From: Opitutales bacterium
GTDB taxonomy: Bacteria; Verrucomicrobiota; Verrucomicrobiia; Opitutales; UBA953
Length of the DNA stretch: 64,000 bases
Reading direction: 5' to 3'
NCBI GenBank assembly: GCA_017440935.1
Contig: JAFSAO010000014.1
Span: 1-64,000, forward strand
Shown: piece by piece, positions 17,770-25,053 of the stretch
Layout of the letters: each line of letters starts with the position of its first letter
Numbering within the stretch: position 1 is the stretch's first letter
Program-made: the position numbers and the translations under genes
The notes under the pieces: generated by a model
What the model saw: only the letters and a program-made list of their open reading frames with translations
The model's database searches: none
What the model was told of the DNA's origin: nothing

Positions 17770-18791
17770 TTGCTGACAAATCCTGCCGCATCCTCCGGGA
17801 AAAACCACGCGTAGAGCCTGCCGCCGTCGGGAATTTCGAGAGATTGGCGGTGTTGCGCGGCGACGGTTACGGCGAAATATTTGTCTGCTGTTCTGAATTG
17901 CCGATAAAACAGATGCCCGTCGTAGAAAATTTCCCCCGCGTTGCTATCGTCGGATTTTTCCAACTCAAAAAAGTTTTCCTCCGGCGGGAAGGTGTCGATG
18001 TGAAAAATTTCCGGCGGAAGAAAAATTTCGATGTCCGCACCTTCGGGAACGCTTTCCGTCGTGTTCCCGCAAAGTTTCCCGCGAATTTGCGTTCCCGTGG
18101 AAAGTTCCGCGAAAAATTCGCCCGCTCCCGCTCCGAGAAGCGTTCCCGAAAAGGTGTTTTCGGAAAGAATCGTTTCTCCGAATTTCGCAAGACGCAACTT
18201 GCGCGCCACGCAAAGCGCCTCCGGCGCGGCTTCCGCGTCCGCCGGAGTGCAAACGATGCTTTCGCTCAAATCCGGCTCGCCGTCGGAATTTACTTTCGGG
18301 AAAAACGCGAGCAAGTCCGCCTTGCGCGCCGTAAGATAGCTCGCGCATTCAACAATGACGGCGAAATTTCCCCGCACCGCGCGTTCCCGCAACTCGTCGA
18401 AAAGCGAGCACGCACCGAGCATTTCCGTGGAAACGACGAGCGCCGCGCCCTCCGGTTTCGCTGCGCACGCGGCGGCAAGCGCCACGCACCGCGAATCCGT
18501 TTCCTCCGTGAGCGTCTGCGGAGCCGTTTCGCCGTTCGTTTCTCCGAACCAAAATTCCAATTCGTTTGCAATGCGTTCCCGTGCGATTTCCCACGGCGTT
18601 CCCGCCGCCGCAAGCGGAGCGGAAATGTTTTCAAAAACCGTTTTTCGCGGCGAAATATCGACGTCCGAAACCGGAAACGCTCCGACATTTCGCCAAACGC
18701 GTGCCGGCAAACGGCTTTGCGGAAGTGCGATGATTTTTCCGCGCACGGCAAATACTTTTTCAAAAAAATCTTGGGCGGTTTTTAAAATCAT
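17730..18791 (-). CDS. Degenerate ABC-ATPase-like protein without catalytic motifs
   Basis: A 353-residue protein with no intact known motif, but it aligns along its length with sugar/polyamine-type ABC ATPases. VRGKIIALPQSRLPARVWRN (residues 16-35), then PRKTVFENISAPL (48-60), matches the region from beta-strand 3 through the Q-loop. LTEETDSR (94-101) sits at the LSGGQ signature, ALVVSTE (117-123) at Walker B, and VECAS (147-151) at the switch histidine. The start codon falls where Walker A would just have ended, and an in-frame TAG lies about 16 nt upstream. The C-terminal half resembles a TOBE-like beta domain. It cannot hydrolyse ATP in the normal way. It starts 15 nt after the M16 peptidase gene. 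It could be a structural pseudo-ATPase or a decaying gene, but a 353-codon open frame argues for retention. Confidence 0.6.
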   Translation of the reverse strand: MILKTAQDFFEKVFAVRGKIIALPQSRLPARVWRNVGAFPVSDVDISPRKTVFENISAPLAAAGTPWEIARERIANELEFWFGETNGETAPQTLTEETDSRCVALAAACAAKPEGAALVVSTEMLGACSLFDELRERAVRGNFAVIVECASYLTARKADLLAFFPKVNSDGEPDLSESIVCTPADAEAAPEALCVARKLRLAKFGETILSENTFSGTLLGAGAGEFFAELSTGTQIRGKLCGNTTESVPEGADIEIFLPPEIFHIDTFPPEENFFELEKSDDSNAGEIFYDGHLFYRQFRTADKYFAVTVAAQHRQSLEIPDGGRLYAWFFPEDAAGFVSKLNASGIEPQANQ

Positions 18792-18806
18792 AAGCGGAAA
18801 ATTCAG

Positions 18807-21374
18807 CTATTTTACAATGAGCGCGAGCGATTTTTCCGCCGCGAGAATTTCCGTGGCAAAGCGGGCGACATCGTCTGCCGTGAGCGCACCGAGCCGCGCT
18901 TCCGTTTCCGCGTCGCGGTTCACGGGCAAGCCGTAAAGCGCGTTGAGCGCGGCGTTCCCGCAACGCGAAGCCGCGCGCTGGCGAGCCGTGCGCTGCGCGA
19001 CGCAAATGCGCGTTTTCGCGCCGGCGAGTTCTTCTGCGGAGATTTTCCCCGCGCGCAGGCGGTCAAGTTCGCGGCGCATTTCATCGAGCACGATCTGCGC
19101 TTTCTCTTTCTCCGTTCCCGCGTAAAGGAAAAACATTCCCGTGCGCGGCGACCCGATGCGACTTGCGCCGACGAAGTAAGCGAGCCCTCGTTTTTCGCGG
19201 ATTTCGAGAAAAAGCCGACTCGACATTCCGCTGAGCAATTCGTCCGCAAGCGTCCCGACCCAATAACGTTCGTCGCAAAATCCGAAATCGGGAAATGCGA
19301 GTTGGACAATCGCCTGTTCTGCGGGAACGGGTGGCGCGATTTCGATTTCGCACGATTTTTGTGCGGAAAAATCACGAAACGCTTTGGCGAAATCTTCCGC
19401 GGGAACGCGCGCGCAATTTGCGAAGCGCGCGGGCGAAAACTGTTTTTCGAGTTCGGACAAAAGCGCGTCGCGGTCAAATTCTCCCGACGCGGCGATGACG
19501 ATGTTTTCCGGCACGGCGAGCTTGGCGTGAAGCGCGCGAATATCGTCGAGCGTCAGCGCTTCGAGCGCTTCTTCCGTCCCGAAGTTGTGCGCTCCGAGCG
19601 GATGCGCGCCGAAAAATTTTTCCCGCAGGGCGATGCGAGCGAATTCTTCGATTTCGTCAAATTCGCTTCGCAGGGCAGCGAGCTGTGTGGCGCGTTCCCG
19701 CGCGAAATTTTCTTCGGAAAAACGCGGAGCGCAAATTGCGTCGGCGAGAATTTCGCAGGAAAGATTTTCGTCGCCGGAAAGCGTTTCCGCAAAAAGTGCA
19801 AACGTGTTGTTGCCGGAGATTTCGTCAAAACGCCCGCCGACGGATTCGATTTTTTCGGCAATTTCCGCCGCGCTGCGTGTTCCCGCGTCGAGCGTCATTA
19901 GCGTGGAAAGCAGGGCGGTTGCTCCGCGCGTTTTTTCCGATTCAAATGCGCCGCCGCCGAGCATTGACGCGCGCAAGTGCACTTTCGGAAGTCCGGAAAC
20001 GGGTTGGAGCAAAACGCGGATTCCGCAGGCGAGGCGCGTTTCTTCAAACGGCGGGAACGCGTGCATCGTGCCTGCGTTTTCGGCGGACGCGCTCGCGGAA
20101 ACTTTTTTTCGCGCAGGCGTTTTTTCGAGTGCGGAAGTTGTTACGCATTCTTCGCGCAAATATTTTTGCGCTACGCGTTGAATATCTTCCGGCGTGAGAG
20201 CATTGATTTTTTCGAGGAAAATTTTGGTCGCCGCCGGGTCGCCGCGTTCGACACATTCCGCTCCGAGACGCGCCGCAGAGGACGCCGCCGTGCCGAGCGA
20301 ATTGACGAGTCCGACAACGGCCTGACGCGAGGCTTTTTTCAGAAGCGCGGGAGCGACGCCTTCGCGAGCGACTCGGGCGAGCGTTTCGCGAATCGCCGCT
20401 TCCGTTTTTTCGCGGTCGCCGAGTTCCGCCGCGTAATTTATCCAGAAAAGCCCGATGTCGTTCGGTGTCCACGCCGAAACGTCGAGCGCGTGAGCGATTC
20501 CGCGCTTCTCGTGAAGTTCCTGCCAGAGCAGGGAGGAGTCGCCCTTGCCGAGGAGCGAGGCGAGCACGGAAAGTGCGGGCGTATCTTCGTGGGCAACGCC
20601 GGGGATTTTCCAAAGCATATTTCCGCGCAGGATTTTGACGTTCCCGTGAAGCGTGATTTCTCGCGGTGCAAGTTGCGGCGGTTCGGCGGGAATGAAGATT
20701 TCCGGAGACGGGCGCGCGGGAGCGGCCGAAAAATATTTTTCCGAAAGGGCGAAAACGGTTTCCGCGTCGATGTCTCCGGCGACAACGAGCGCGATATTGG
20801 CGGGAACGTATCTTTTTTCAAAATACGCATGAAGTTCCCGGTCGGTCATTTGCGAGAAAACGGGCTTGTAGCCGATGACGGGAACGCGATAAGGGTGGAC
20901 GCGAAACGCCGCTTCGAGCGTTGCGTCGGAAAGTCGCGAGTCCGGGTCGTCGGCGCACATATCGATTTCGCGGAGAATTACGTCTTTTTCGCGTGCGGCG
21001 TCGAGCGCGTCGAGGCGCGGTTTCAGCGTGAGTTGGGCGAGCGTTTCAAACGCGGTTTCGGCGGCTTCTGCGGGAACGTCGATGTAGTAAACCGTGCGGG
21101 AAAATGTCGTGTAGGCGTTGATGTTGCCGCCGACGGCTTGGACACGGCGCGTGATTTCCTCGGCGGAAAATTTTTCCGTGCCTTTAAACACCATGTGTTC
21201 AAGATAATGCGAAAGCCCACCGCCGAGAAATTCGGCTTCGTGGATGCTTCCGGTTTTGACCCAGACCTGAACGGAAACCAAGCCCGACGGGAGCGTTTTC
21301 CGGAAAAACGCGGGAACGCCGTTGGCGAGTTTTACGTTTTGCGGAAGCGAAGAAAATGTATCTGAAATGTTCAT
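18807..21374 (-). CDS. M16-family zinc peptidase, fused two-half form
   Basis: An 855-residue peptidase of the insulinase / mitochondrial-processing-peptidase family. The inverted zinc motif HYLEH is in GLSHYLEHMVFKGTE (about residues 55-70), with the distal glutamate expected about 76 residues later. The C-terminal half (from about residue 425) repeats the fold without the zinc motif (RASMLGGGAFESEKTRGATALL), and the family's RGLAYFVGAS segment is near residue 730. No signal peptide is evident. The MFS transporter gene is 27 nt upstream and the degenerate ABC protein 15 nt downstream, so the three are probably co-transcribed. Confidence 0.92.
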   Translation of the reverse strand: MNISDTFSSLPQNVKLANGVPAFFRKTLPSGLVSVQVWVKTGSIHEAEFLGGGLSHYLEHMVFKGTEKFSAEEITRRVQAVGGNINAYTTFSRTVYYIDVPAEAAETAFETLAQLTLKPRLDALDAAREKDVILREIDMCADDPDSRLSDATLEAAFRVHPYRVPVIGYKPVFSQMTDRELHAYFEKRYVPANIALVVAGDIDAETVFALSEKYFSAAPARPSPEIFIPAEPPQLAPREITLHGNVKILRGNMLWKIPGVAHEDTPALSVLASLLGKGDSSLLWQELHEKRGIAHALDVSAWTPNDIGLFWINYAAELGDREKTEAAIRETLARVAREGVAPALLKKASRQAVVGLVNSLGTAASSAARLGAECVERGDPAATKIFLEKINALTPEDIQRVAQKYLREECVTTSALEKTPARKKVSASASAENAGTMHAFPPFEETRLACGIRVLLQPVSGLPKVHLRASMLGGGAFESEKTRGATALLSTLMTLDAGTRSAAEIAEKIESVGGRFDEISGNNTFALFAETLSGDENLSCEILADAICAPRFSEENFARERATQLAALRSEFDEIEEFARIALREKFFGAHPLGAHNFGTEEALEALTLDDIRALHAKLAVPENIVIAASGEFDRDALLSELEKQFSPARFANCARVPAEDFAKAFRDFSAQKSCEIEIAPPVPAEQAIVQLAFPDFGFCDERYWVGTLADELLSGMSSRLFLEIREKRGLAYFVGASRIGSPRTGMFFLYAGTEKEKAQIVLDEMRRELDRLRAGKISAEELAGAKTRICVAQRTARQRAASRCGNAALNALYGLPVNRDAETEARLGALTADDVARFATEILAAEKSLALIVK

Positions 21375-21401
21375 ACGTTTTTGTTCGAGAGCGGGCGGCG
21401 G

Positions 21402-22718
21402 TTAGTTTTTCTTCCCGAAATCGGCGGGGAGGAATTTGCGGATTTGCGCAACAATCCAGAAGCCCGGAAGCGTGCAAAGAATCGCCCACCAGAAGAAGTT
21501 TTCGTAGCCGATAATTTGCTGGAGCGCCCCCGACCAAAGTTTCGGAATCATAACCCCGAGCGCCATGAATGCGGTGCAAATCGCGTAGTGCGCGACGGCG
21601 CGGCGCGTTCCCGCGCACGCGTAAAGCATATAGAGCATATAGCCGGTGAAGCCGAAGCCGTAGCCGAATTGCTCGACGACGATTCCCGCGCCGATGAGCG
21701 CGGCCGAATCCGGTTGCCAATGAGCGAGTGCGACGTAGATAAAATCCGGCAAATTCAGCAACCAAATCATCGGCCAAAGCCACGCGCGCAAGCCGTTGCG
21801 GGAAACGAGCCAGCCCGCAATTACGCCGCCGGAAAGCATCGCGGCGACGCCGAAGGTGCCGTTGAGCAAGCCGAACATTTTGTTGTCGAGCGCCAGCCCG
21901 CCGTGCTCAATCGCATCTTTGAAAAACAGCGGGGAAATGACGCTGATTTGCACTTCTCCGAAGCGGAAGAACAGCAGAAGAAACAGCAGGAACCCGACAT
22001 GTTCTTTTTTGAAAAATGTTTTCCAAGTATCCGAAAAATCAGATACGAAGGAGGTTTTTTCCGTTCCCGCGGGAACGTCGTTTGACGGCCGCGGAAGAAT
22101 CAGCGCGTGGATGAGCGCGAAAATTCCCGTGAGCGCGGCAATGCCGAGAAAAACCTGCGTCCACGCCGTTCCCGCGCTCGCGCCGGTTCCGATCAGCAAA
22201 CCTGCGGCGGCGATAATTCCGCCTTTGGCAAAAACTTGGGATAGCCGGAAAAACGTGCTGCGCCAGCCGGAAAAAAACGCCTGCCTGCCGGAATCCAGCG
22301 CAAGCATATAAAAGCCGTCGGCGGCGATGTCGTGCGTTGCGGAAAATACGGCAATCGCGAAAAGCACGGCAACGAGCACCGCCGCAGAAACGTTGAAAAA
22401 GAGCGTTCCCGCGAGCGCCGCAGCGAGGAGCGCGCCTGCGATTTGCATTTTTAGAATCCATCCGCGCTTGTGCCCGACGCTGTCCACCAGCGGGCTCCAC
22501 AGCGCCTTCAGCACCCAAGGCAAATACGCCCACGCCGCGACGAAGGTAATAACGCCGTTGGAAAAACCGAGGTCTTTCATCGCCACGGGAGCGACGAGGT
22601 CGACAATCGCGTTCGGCAAACCTTGCGCAAAATAAAGCGTCGCTACCCAAAGAGCGGCGACGCCGGAAAAGGAAAGTTTTTTTTCGGAGAGAAGCACGTT
22701 TTTAGGGGCGCCAAGCAT
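21402..22718 (-). CDS. MFS transporter, AmpG-like
   Basis: A 438-residue transporter with about 12 membrane helices. The N-terminus WVATLYFAQGLPNAIVDLV and LPWVLKALWSPLVD resemble AmpG-type permeases, which take up muropeptides, but relatives with other substrates are common. The ATG at 22718 lies inside a repeat element; a GTG about seven codons later is an alternative start. Together with the M16 peptidase downstream it could supply peptide-type material to the cell, which is inference only. Confidence 0.75.
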   Translation of the reverse strand: MLGAPKNVLLSEKKLSFSGVAALWVATLYFAQGLPNAIVDLVAPVAMKDLGFSNGVITFVAAWAYLPWVLKALWSPLVDSVGHKRGWILKMQIAGALLAAALAGTLFFNVSAAVLVAVLFAIAVFSATHDIAADGFYMLALDSGRQAFFSGWRSTFFRLSQVFAKGGIIAAAGLLIGTGASAGTAWTQVFLGIAALTGIFALIHALILPRPSNDVPAGTEKTSFVSDFSDTWKTFFKKEHVGFLLFLLLFFRFGEVQISVISPLFFKDAIEHGGLALDNKMFGLLNGTFGVAAMLSGGVIAGWLVSRNGLRAWLWPMIWLLNLPDFIYVALAHWQPDSAALIGAGIVVEQFGYGFGFTGYMLYMLYACAGTRRAVAHYAICTAFMALGVMIPKLWSGALQQIIGYENFFWWAILCTLPGFWIVAQIRKFLPADFGKKN

Positions 22719-22845
22719 CAGTCATCGGGCATCAAGCGGTTAAAAACCGGAGACCGGAGACGCGAGACCGGCAATTACCGATATTTTTGCCGAAAGCAAA
22801 AATTTAGAAGTATTTACTTGATGTCTGATGTTTGATGCTTGGCGC
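22708..22845. repeat. Composite palindromic element, type TTTTGCC core
   Basis: The outer arms are near-perfect inverted copies: GCGCCAAGCATCAG... at 22708-22735 and ...TGATGCTTGGCGC at 22816-22845. Inside are tandem GGAGACC-like units (22748-22769) and the core hairpin ATTTTTGCC-GAA-AGCAAAAAT at 22783-22803. The start codon of the MFS gene lies in the left arm, and the small lipoprotein gene ends just right of the element. Confidence 0.85.
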
Positions 22846-22855
22846 TTTTCAGTTC

Positions 22856-22987
22856 TTAGGCTTGTTCGACGGTGATATTCGGCGTGCCGTTCCCGTAGTG
22901 GTAAACACTCGGACCGCCGCACGCGGCGAGAGCCAGCGTTCCCGCGAGAGCAAACAGGGCGAGGGCGATTTTTGCGAATTTACGCAT
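22856..22987 (-). CDS. Small lipoprotein, 43 residues
   Basis: The peptide begins MRKFAKIALALFALAGTLAL and then reads AACGG: a classic lipoprotein signal with the lipobox LAAC. The predicted mature part is only about 20 residues. Its ATG overlaps the end of the upstream gene (ATGCGTAA, 8 nt shared), so translation is probably coupled. A longer in-frame reading from further upstream would only add out-of-frame neighbour sequence and is not favoured. The function is unknown. Confidence 0.65.
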   Translation of the reverse strand: MRKFAKIALALFALAGTLALAACGGPSVYHYGNGTPNITVEQA

Positions 22988-23765
22988 TTGCGGATTCTCC
23001 TTCGTTGCCGCCGATGGTTTTCTTGCCGAATGCGGCGACGGATTTGAAGAGCGCGTCAAAGAATGCGGCAACCGTCGTGTTCAGGCTGAGAAGTTCGCTG
23101 TTCGTGAGGTCGATCGTGTCGCCCGCTTTGAACGCGCGGCGCGTGTCGGCGAGGCGCACTTCCGGGCGTTCGCCTTCCTTGGCGGGCTGAATCGTTTGGA
23201 CCGTTTTGAATTCAAAAACGAGTTCACCGTCGTCGTCCACGTCCTGCGCGGTAACGACGCCGTTGTTTTGCATCAGCGCACGGAGCGCGATAGCCATGCT
23301 CGTTACTCCGTCTTCGAGTTCGCAGAGAATGCCGAATTCTTTTTCAAAAACTTCAAATTTGTCTTGAAGCGCGGAGTTGACGAAGGCTTCCTGCTTGCGC
23401 CCGACGAGTTCGTTCGTCGCTTTCGGGTCTGCGTCCATCGCCTTTTTGTTGGCGAAAAGCGTGCAGAGCAGGTGGCAGTTGTCCATGCACGCGGCAATCA
23501 TCGAAAGCAGGTCGTTAATCGACTGTCGGAGCATCAGTCCGTGCGCGAACGCCTTCATTTGGTCGAAATCGCGGTGAAGCTGTGCGACCGGCATCATTTT
23601 CGTGAGCGAGGAAAAATGATTGTATTTTTCCGCGTCAACGGACTGCGTTCCCGCGAGGTTGAACGCGAGCAGGTCAAAGTGGCGTTGAAGCGCACCGAAG
23701 AAATTTTGGGCGATTACCGGAAGGCTAATCGTTTGCTGTCTGGGTTGTTCGTTGTTTTCGGACAT
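22980..23765 (-). CDS. Hypothetical protein, predominantly helical
   Basis: A 261-residue soluble protein I do not recognise. There is no signal peptide or membrane segment. The N-terminal 190 residues look helical with several cysteines (AACMDNCHLLCTLF around residues 90-103). A short acidic turn DVDDDGELVFEF and a KTVQTI strand follow, then an amphipathic C-terminus. Codon use and the normal-looking frame support a real gene. The lipoprotein overlapping its 3' end suggests a shared envelope-related role. Confidence 0.6.
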   Translation of the reverse strand: MSENNEQPRQQTISLPVIAQNFFGALQRHFDLLAFNLAGTQSVDAEKYNHFSSLTKMMPVAQLHRDFDQMKAFAHGLMLRQSINDLLSMIAACMDNCHLLCTLFANKKAMDADPKATNELVGRKQEAFVNSALQDKFEVFEKEFGILCELEDGVTSMAIALRALMQNNGVVTAQDVDDDGELVFEFKTVQTIQPAKEGERPEVRLADTRRAFKAGDTIDLTNSELLSLNTTVAAFFDALFKSVAAFGKKTIGGNEGESANA

Positions 23766-24176
23766 AATTCACAAAACATAAGCGTTCCCGCCGGGAGTTG
23801 AAAGGGGAAATTTGAAGATTAAAAGTTTTTCCCGGGTGGCACGGGTTAAATTTAAAGGAGAAGCGGTTTTTAACCGCTTCCGCGGGAACGACGCATTTGC
23901 GCCCTGATGCTCTCGCAGCGGAATGGGACGGGCGGGCTCGCTACGCTCGCCAATGGCAATTAGTGAATTCCGAGTTCCGAAAAAATCCCGGGGACAGGCG
24001 AGACGCCTGTCCTCCCGTTTTTCCCCGTTCCCGCGAAAAAAATGCTTGCAGAGGCACTTTTTTTTTTTGCGAGAATCGGCGCAATGAATTGAGACACAAG
24101 GGCTACTCTCTCGTTCCCGCGCGTTTCTCTTCTTTTAATCAACACGTTTTAACAACAAACAAATCTAATTATCATT
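23766..24176. other. Intergenic region with repeat pieces, upstream of the PEP-CTERM gene
   Basis: 411 bases without a convincing gene, between divergent genes. It contains the hairpin GAAGCGGTT / AACCGCTTC (23860-23880), a dispersed repeat unit (23880-23972), the imperfect palindrome GGACAGGCG-A-GACGCCTGTCC near 23992-24013, two copies of GTTCCCGCG, and an AT-rich leader (24130-24176) before the PEP-CTERM ATG. The promoter of that gene should lie here, but I see no strong -35/-10 pair. Short open frames here are repeat-derived. Confidence 0.6.
23880..23972. repeat. Dispersed intergenic repeat, copy A
   Basis: About 93 bases that align with 39527-39620. Both begin CCGCGGGAACGAC, continue through a CTCGC.GCG.AATGG.ACGGGC block, and end in a GAATTCCGA segment. 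The shared translated pattern PDALAA(E/Q)W(D/N)G reflects this alignment rather than a gene. The GACAGGCG...CGCCTGTC palindrome follows this copy and also occurs near copy B. Confidence 0.75.
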
Positions 24177-24878
24177 ATGAAAAAATATATCACGGTTGCG
24201 GCTCTTCTCGCCGCAGGAACTGCGTTGGCTAACGCAACGACGGAGTCTTTTGACCCTGTTATCAAAAGTGCGACGGTTGTATTGTCGCTCGATGTAGAGG
24301 CTCTTGGGGCGATTTCCGATGTGAGTTTTGACGGGGCTGGGGAGGTCTACTCTTTGCTTAAGTTTAATGGGACATGGCATGATGATAACACGGGCTGGAT
24401 CGGACTTGTGAACAATGGTTCATCCACTACTGATAAGACAGGTCTTTACGCGACGTGGGGATATGGCGAACAAAGTAAAACGAACCATGATATTGGACTC
24501 GGAGGAATTTTCACGTCTGATACAAACTGGAGTAATATTTCGGATATCGCGTTAGTGTATTCTTTCAATACGCCGGATTCTGGAGCCACGACGACGAATA
24601 TTGCCCTCGCTATTGGCTATCTCGACGGAACTGAAGCTGCTGTTTTTTCCGCGAGCAAAAGTGATCTTATGTTTAATAGTAATTCCGGATTTGCCGCAAA
24701 TTCGCTTGAAATTAACGATACGTATGCGTCGAGCTACACACTTACCACCAACAACTTTATTAGTTTAGACGACGCTAAAGCAGCGGCTCTTGCTGCTGTT
24801 CCTGAGCCGTCGGCGTTCGGATTGCTCGCAGGGCTCGGCGCACTTGCGCTCGTGGCGTCGCGTCGCCGCCGCAAATAA
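24177..24878 (+). CDS. PEP-CTERM sorting-domain protein
   Basis: A 233-residue secreted protein. A signal peptide (about residues 1-20, ALANATT cleavage region) precedes a threonine/serine/asparagine-rich domain. The C-terminus is a textbook PEP-CTERM signal: VPEPSAFGLLAGLGALAL followed by a basic tail VASRRRRK. Exosortases cleave such tails and attach proteins to the outer surface or exopolysaccharide matrix. The gene stands alone, and its base use is more AT-rich with none of the CGGGAAC words so frequent in its neighbours. The EpsI-type gene at 704 may belong to the same sorting system. A terminator follows. The function of the mature domain is unknown. Confidence 0.9.
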   Translation: MKKYITVAALLAAGTALANATTESFDPVIKSATVVLSLDVEALGAISDVSFDGAGEVYSLLKFNGTWHDDNTGWIGLVNNGSSTTDKTGLYATWGYGEQSKTNHDIGLGGIFTSDTNWSNISDIALVYSFNTPDSGATTTNIALAIGYLDGTEAAVFSASKSDLMFNSNSGFAANSLEINDTYASSYTLTTNNFISLDDAKAAALAAVPEPSAFGLLAGLGALALVASRRRRK

Positions 24879-24913
24879 TTTAGGTAATATATTAATTCAT
24901 AGATTACAGTTGG

Positions 24914-24948
24914 CGTTCCCGTGGCTTCGGTCGCGGGAACGTTTTTTT
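24914..24948 (+). terminator. Intrinsic terminator made of an inverted CGGGAAC pair
   Basis: CGTTCCCG (24914-24921) pairs with CGGGAACG (24934-24941), and a run of seven T follows. It is 35 nt after the PEP-CTERM stop. The stem consists entirely of two opposed copies of the dispersed word. Confidence 0.85.
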
Positions 24949-25053
24949 TATGGGAGGGAAGGCCGCCCGGTCTTCCCCGCGGGGCGGACGAATTTTCGCA
25001 GAAATGCCATCCGAACTCCGCGTCTTTGTGGAGCCGTGTCGCTTCTCCCGTTT

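Noticed and set aside
24046-24076. Possible promoter for the PEP-CTERM gene (TTGCAG ... GAGAAT)
   Set aside because: The -10 match is poor and the spacing is 19 nt; not strong enough to list.
23897-24232. Open frame upstream of and overlapping the PEP-CTERM gene
   Set aside because: It is made of dispersed repeat sequence, is out of frame with the gene, and its only similarity is to the other repeat copy.
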